Origin: Salinibaculum sp. SYNS191
Lineage (GTDB): Archaea > Halobacteriota > Halobacteria > Halobacteriales > Haloarculaceae
Assembly (NCBI RefSeq): GCF_037338445.1
Contig: NZ_CP147839.1
Coordinates: 62,001-126,000, forward strand
Reading direction: 5' to 3'
Length of the DNA stretch: 64,000 nucleotides
Under the pieces are notes generated by a model, which saw only the letters and a list, made by a program, of their open reading frames with translations, had not been told where the DNA came from and did no database searches. Position numbers and translations under genes: made by a program. Every line of letters begins with the position of its first letter. Position 1 is the stretch's first letter. This document shows, piece by piece, positions 60,455 through 64,000 of this stretch.

Positions 60455-61792
60455 ATGCTTCACGAACACATCCATGATGCCCTCGATGCCTTAGAAGAAC
60501 GGGACGGTCAATCAAGACTCACTCCGCAGGACGACCAATTCGACGTCTTGGTCAGCATCATCGCTGACGAAACCTCAATCAGCCCTGACGAACTACGGAT
60601 CTCTGAACAAAAGTTCAAAGACGAAGTCGAGGATATCCTCGAAGACATTTCCGACTCGGATGACCCGATCTCCGATTTTCATTCCAGCCTCCACAAACTC
60701 AAAGCTGACGTCGAAGACCGATACCAAGAATACACGATTCTCTTCCCTTGGAATTTCCGAGAGAAAGACGCCGAAGGATTCACTCACCCCGTTGAGATTC
60801 TCGGCGTCGAATTCCGTTTAACAGCGAAACAAGTCTGGGACGACTATGTCGAACAGGCATCAGAGGAAAGCACGTTCGACAAATTCCTCGAAGAAGTACC
60901 TACTAAGCGCCACCACGAATCGCCTTTCAGTCATCATCGGTACTGGGAGGCAGAAGTTGAAGCAGCCGATCCACAATACGCCGTGAACCGTGTGGAAACA
61001 GCGTTGAAGACCCTGATGGGGAAGATCACGTACTCGGCATACTTCGCATCCACTCCTAATACGTTCCGTTCAACGACGTGGAAGTACGGGATTACAGAAC
61101 TACAAGCACCGGTCTGCTACATCGTTTTGGAAGACAGTGAATACCTTCACTACTACGTCTCATACGACTACCGGCCCCGCCAAACATTCAAATTCAGGGC
61201 AGGAATGGGGTATGCCTTCGAAGAACTCTACAACGAACTCCCCAATTTCAACGGAGAGCTTTCCACAATCGAGGAGCACCTCGGCACAGCATTGCGAGCC
61301 TTCCAATCCGGTATGTCGAAACCTAGGCCGACACAGTCATTCCTCGAGTTCTGGCGGGCCTTAGAAGCTGCCACACTCTCCCAAGAGGAGGAATACTCAG
61401 CAGCCGCTCCACTTGAACGAAGTACGGCAGCCTTGCTACCGGAGGACCGTGACCTCGCTGAGAAACGGATCGAGCTCTTAGCCGACAAACGCAACGACCT
61501 GATCCACGGCGGCAAAGAAGTCGAAGTCACAGAAGGCGACCGAGTCTACCTGAAAAACCTCTGTGAAGCGTCTATCCGATTCGTCGCCAATGAAAGGGAG
61601 AACCACTCATTCGAGGAGTTGCAGTTCTTGTTCGAGTACGGAGCAAAATCTGACGACAACATCCTACAGGCACAGGCAGAGCGTGAACGTCAAATCACGG
61701 AAAAGCGGGGGGAGATCGAGGGGCACGAACACGACCTCAAACTGCTGGAGAAACTGGAAGAAATGAGAGAAAACGCCGAATCTCAGGAATAA
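60455..61792 (+). CDS. HEPN-domain protein (ApeA-like), possible defence ribonuclease
   Basis: A 445-residue protein. The N-terminal 300 residues are a mostly unassigned sensory-looking region. The C-terminal part (about 285-400) is helical and carries KRNDLIHGG (about residues 346-354), the R-x4-H signature of HEPN ribonucleases, after TQSFLEFWRALEAATLSQEE. A final coiled coil follows (EIEGHEHDLKLLEKLEEMRE). ApeA-type HEPN proteins cut tRNA or other RNA upon phage infection. It stands alone in plus orientation with no antitoxin partner. RNase activity and defence role are inferred from the motif. Confidence 0.75.
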   Translation: MLHEHIHDALDALEERDGQSRLTPQDDQFDVLVSIIADETSISPDELRISEQKFKDEVEDILEDISDSDDPISDFHSSLHKLKADVEDRYQEYTILFPWNFREKDAEGFTHPVEILGVEFRLTAKQVWDDYVEQASEESTFDKFLEEVPTKRHHESPFSHHRYWEAEVEAADPQYAVNRVETALKTLMGKITYSAYFASTPNTFRSTTWKYGITELQAPVCYIVLEDSEYLHYYVSYDYRPRQTFKFRAGMGYAFEELYNELPNFNGELSTIEEHLGTALRAFQSGMSKPRPTQSFLEFWRALEAATLSQEEEYSAAAPLERSTAALLPEDRDLAEKRIELLADKRNDLIHGGKEVEVTEGDRVYLKNLCEASIRFVANERENHSFEELQFLFEYGAKSDDNILQAQAERERQITEKRGEIEGHEHDLKLLEKLEEMRENAESQE

Positions 61793-61962
61793 TTGGTGTC
61801 AGACAAGTCAACTTGACCCTCCATCCTCGTTTATCACCTCCCTCATCAACTCGACGTACTCTTCATCTCACGGAGGATCCACGACTGGATCGCCCCGTAC
61901 TCCTATCGGGGGCGATTAACCGACGCGAGAGGTGCCTCCCGAGGCGTGGTCGGCGACGCCAG

Positions 61963-62151
61963 TTAGGAGTCTGCGTGGGCGTCCGCTCCGGCTCCGTCGC
62001 CCGGCCGCGTGAGAAGGCTCACCTCCTCCAAGAGGTCTCTCGCGGCCTCGACTCGCTCTCGATCCGCGTCGTCTAATCGGTCGACGTCGAGTCGGTTGAG
62101 ATTGCTGAGTATACGATGCATCCGATAGCCCTGTTTGAACTCTTGCTCCAT
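61963..62151 (-). CDS. small helical protein
   Basis: A 62-residue protein from the ATG of MEQEFKQGYRMHRILSNLNR (62151), with a helical Arg/Asp/Glu-rich body (DDADRERVEAARDLLEEVSL) and a Gly/Ala/Asp tail. An in-frame extension to 62193 is possible but runs into a weak hairpin-like stretch (GCGCC 62157-62161 with GGCGC 62174-62178). It lies 78 bases downstream of an inverted repeat of the TTAACCAACA family. Family unknown. Confidence 0.65.
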   Translation of the reverse strand: MEQEFKQGYRMHRILSNLNRLDVDRLDDADRERVEAARDLLEEVSLLTRPGDGAGADAHADS

Positions 62152-62228
62152 CGGAAGCGCCTCACCGCTCGCCGGCGCGGAAAGACGCCCCATCGAGATT
62201 GGCGTCGGGCTTGCAGGAGCTCGCGGCC

Positions 62229-62267
62229 TTAACCAACAAACCCCGACGGTACTCGCAGGCTGTTGGT
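62229..62267. promoter_or_regulatory. inverted repeat of the TTAACCAACA family, site 6
   Basis: TTAACCAACA (62229-62238) with TGTTGGT (62261-62267, the right arm ends GAA instead of TAA) and a 22-base spacer. It lies between the end of the Zn-finger gene and the small helical gene. It is the least perfect copy. Confidence 0.6.
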
Positions 62268-62289
62268 GAATCGATGCCCAGCACTGGCC

Positions 62290-63171
62290 TTACTCGAGAT
62301 TGGGGCCGTAGCGAGCCGAGCCACACACCCGGCACTCCCAGATCGGTTGCCCCGTCCACGCCTCATCCGGGACCGACTCGTGGGTCTTGAACCGATGGTC
62401 GGTCGCCCGTCCACAGGTTTGACAGTCGAGTTCCTGCGTCGTCGGTACCGACGACGCCTGGCGATCAGCCGCAGCCTCGCCACTGGATTCGGTCAACGCC
62501 ATCGCTGGGACCAGCCACACCGCGTCGTCGGCGCCGTCGAGGACCGCGTCGAGACGCGACGCGTCGCGGATGCCGTCCCCACGCTGGTCGTAGAGCCGCG
62601 TCGGGGGCTGCTCCTGACGCTCCGACGCTTCCTGCCCGTTCCACCCACTCCGGTCACGGGCAGCACTGAGAAGCCGCTCTCCCTCCTCTGACGCCACCTG
62701 TACCGCGGCGGGGAGTGAGGGCCACTGCTCGGCCAGCTGGCGCGCTGGCGCCTCGTCGAGATCGTAGATGAGCGTGTAGTCGTCGACGGCCGGATCCGCC
62801 TCGTTGGCAGAGAGGAGGTTCGCCGCGGCGCCGCCTTTCGCCACGGCGCCGTAGAACGTGGTCGACTCGACGACCAGATGGACGATGCCGAGGAACGTCG
62901 TCGACGCTGCCTCGTTCGTGCTAGTGGCGTCACCTCCGAGATGGTTAGAGAGACAGAACCGGCATTTCGTCTGGCCGTCTGGGACTGACGCCCCACAGGA
63001 CCGGCACTCGCCATCGGCGGGCGTCGGCGCATCAGGGTAGCCACCAGAGCTCGTCGCGACGCGTTGCCGCCGGGGGGCACCCTCACACCCCTCGTCCAGC
63101 CTCGTGTCCGGAATGTGGGACGCTTCGCCGGTCGGCCGCAGTTCCTCAAAGTCGGAGTAACGACCGTTCAT
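62290..63171 (-). CDS. protein with two zinc ribbons
   Basis: A 293-residue protein from the ATG of MNGRYSDFEELRPTG (63171; an upstream ATG at 63192 is possible). It has a rubredoxin-like ribbon CRSCGASV ... CRFCLSNH (about 55-76) and a second ribbon CQTCGRAT ... CRVCGSARYG (about 255-290). The middle domain is unassigned (FLGIVHLVVESTTFYGAVAK). It may bind nucleic acid or a metal-dependent partner. It is located between the TFB gene and the operator at 62229. I do not recognise a specific family. Confidence 0.72.
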   Translation of the reverse strand: MNGRYSDFEELRPTGEASHIPDTRLDEGCEGAPRRQRVATSSGGYPDAPTPADGECRSCGASVPDGQTKCRFCLSNHLGGDATSTNEAASTTFLGIVHLVVESTTFYGAVAKGGAAANLLSANEADPAVDDYTLIYDLDEAPARQLAEQWPSLPAAVQVASEEGERLLSAARDRSGWNGQEASERQEQPPTRLYDQRGDGIRDASRLDAVLDGADDAVWLVPAMALTESSGEAAADRQASSVPTTQELDCQTCGRATDHRFKTHESVPDEAWTGQPIWECRVCGSARYGPNLE

Positions 63172-63264
63172 AGGGCAGTCTACAGAGAACATGGCTCGTC
63201 TTCGTGTTTAAATCGTAGCGTGGATAGACCGATGTGCAGTACAGACGGAGAGACAGTGATCGCC

Positions 63265-64000
63265 TCAGGCGACCTGTTCCTCCAACGTATCCCGGTGCGC
63301 CCGAACAGTCGCCTTCGAGGCGTTCGCCACGTCCGCGGCCTCGGATTGCGTCAGCCATCGGCCCTCTTCGCGACCGGCCTTGTAGAGGCAGGCCGCGGCG
63401 AACCCGGCCGGATGGACGCCCGTCGTGACGCCGCGCTCCTCGGCCTGTTCCGCGAGGGCTCGGGCCCGCTGTCGGATCTCGTCCGGACACTCGAGGTCTG
63501 AGGCGAGCCGTGGCACGAACATACTGGGGGAGACGGGCTCAGCAGGGAGGCCCAGCTCTTCGTTCAGCGTTTTGTACGCGTTCGTGACCCGTGACTCCGC
63601 GACGCGGGCCATCTCGCTGACGTCATCCACCAACCGCGAGAGGCCGTTGCACCGGCAGGCTCCGTAGACGCTGGCCGCGGCGATCGCCTCGATGGATCTG
63701 CCACGAAGCAGATCCTCGTTCTGGGCGCTCCGGAAGAGCTGACACGCCTGGTCGCGAACCGAATCGGAGAGCTCGAGGGCACTTGTCAACCGACGCACTT
63801 CGCCCAGGCCGTGGGCGAGATTCCGTTCCGCTTTCGACCGCCAGCGCCCCCGGGTCTGCTCACGGCGCATCCGTGCGAGTCGCCGTCGCTTCTGCCCAGA
63901 GATCTCGTTCCCCTTGGCATCGGTGCCGCGACCGATTTCCGTCGACAGGCCGCGATCGTGGCGAGCCGCTGTAAGTGGGGCGCCCGTTCGTTCACACTCC
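63265..64000 (-). CDS. tfb: transcription initiation factor TFB (N-terminus beyond window)
   Basis: The minus-strand frame is open to the right window edge, giving 244 codons before the stop at 63265. The first residues seen are the tail of the N-terminal zinc ribbon (ECERTGAPL) and the B-finger-like segment (HDRGLSTEIGRGTDAKG). Two cyclin-like repeats follow: RSIEAIAAASVYGACRCNGL (repeat 1) and VHPAGFAAACLYKAGREEG (repeat 2), then the C-terminal HTH (LTQSEAADVANASKATVRAH). TFB bridges TBP and RNA polymerase at BRE/TATA promoters. With the TBP 8 kb away, the element carries its own pair of basal factors. Confidence 0.92.
   Translation of the reverse strand, partial: ECERTGAPLTAARHDRGLSTEIGRGTDAKGNEISGQKRRRLARMRREQTRGRWRSKAERNLAHGLGEVRRLTSALELSDSVRDQACQLFRSAQNEDLLRGRSIEAIAAASVYGACRCNGLSRLVDDVSEMARVAESRVTNAYKTLNEELGLPAEPVSPSMFVPRLASDLECPDEIRQRARALAEQAEERGVTTGVHPAGFAAACLYKAGREEGRWLTQSEAADVANASKATVRAHRDTLEEQVA

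Overview
The window looks like an accessory replicon (megaplasmid, or integrated plasmid) of a halophilic archaeon of class Halobacteria. The evidence is the GC-rich, strongly acidic proteome, TATA boxes about 25-30 bases before start codons, a Tat-type lipoprotein signal, two Orc1/Cdc6 initiators, a TATA-binding protein, a TFB, a 55-residue DUF1931-type histone-fold protein, and a run of small haloarchaea-type genes. I see no rRNA, tRNA, CRISPR array or transposase.

Layout. 1-10.3 kb: one tightly packed minus-strand operon for a conjugation-like type IV secretion apparatus (VirD4-like ATPase cut by the window edge, VirB4-like ATPase, VirB3/PrgI-like and VirB6-like membrane proteins, lipoprotein, large secreted protein, pilin-like protein). 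10.4-12 kb: exonuclease VII subunits and a histone-fold protein. 12-16.3 kb: PadR regulator, two CoiA-like nuclease paralogues and a compositionally odd membrane protein. 16.3-19.4 kb: tyrosine recombinase, a 36-base imperfect palindrome upstream of it, and a ParA partition locus with repeats. 19.4-26.3 kb: an AddAB-like helicase-nuclease pair. 26.4-33.1 kb: a defence-like island with two ThsB-type TIR proteins, a RipA-like membrane protein, a GNAT protein, a frameshifted DUF262/DUF1524 (GmrSD-like) gene and a third CoiA-like protein. 33.1-43.3 kb: two candidate origins, each beside its own Orc1/Cdc6 gene, with SRAP, RadA-like and B-family polymerase genes between them. 43.3-45.5 kb: an AbiE-like regulator/nucleotidyltransferase pair. 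45.5-54.6 kb: mostly minus-strand single genes (SWIM, ArdC-like, DUF6610-like, DUF932-like, DUF6166), most preceded by a GC hairpin and T-tract, plus Mrr-like nucleases. 54.6-64 kb: TBP overlapping a type IIG restriction-modification enzyme, small Zn-ribbon genes, a HEPN protein, and a partial TFB.

Two element-wide non-coding signals tie the modules together. One is a 10-base inverted repeat (TTAACCAACA, 20-23 base spacer) at six intergenic sites, each upstream of an operon, including the secretion operon. The other is a GC-hairpin plus A/T-tract leader found before nine or ten genes. Replication and segregation (Orc1/Cdc6, PolB, ParA), transfer (VirB4/D4), element-borne general transcription factors (TBP, TFB) and many nuclease or anti-restriction genes fit a large self-maintaining, possibly mobilisable replicon.

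Three genes are split by single-base frameshifts and a fourth junction looks the same. All four would be repaired by adding one base, three of them in short C or G runs, so sequencing indels should be excluded before calling them pseudogenes.
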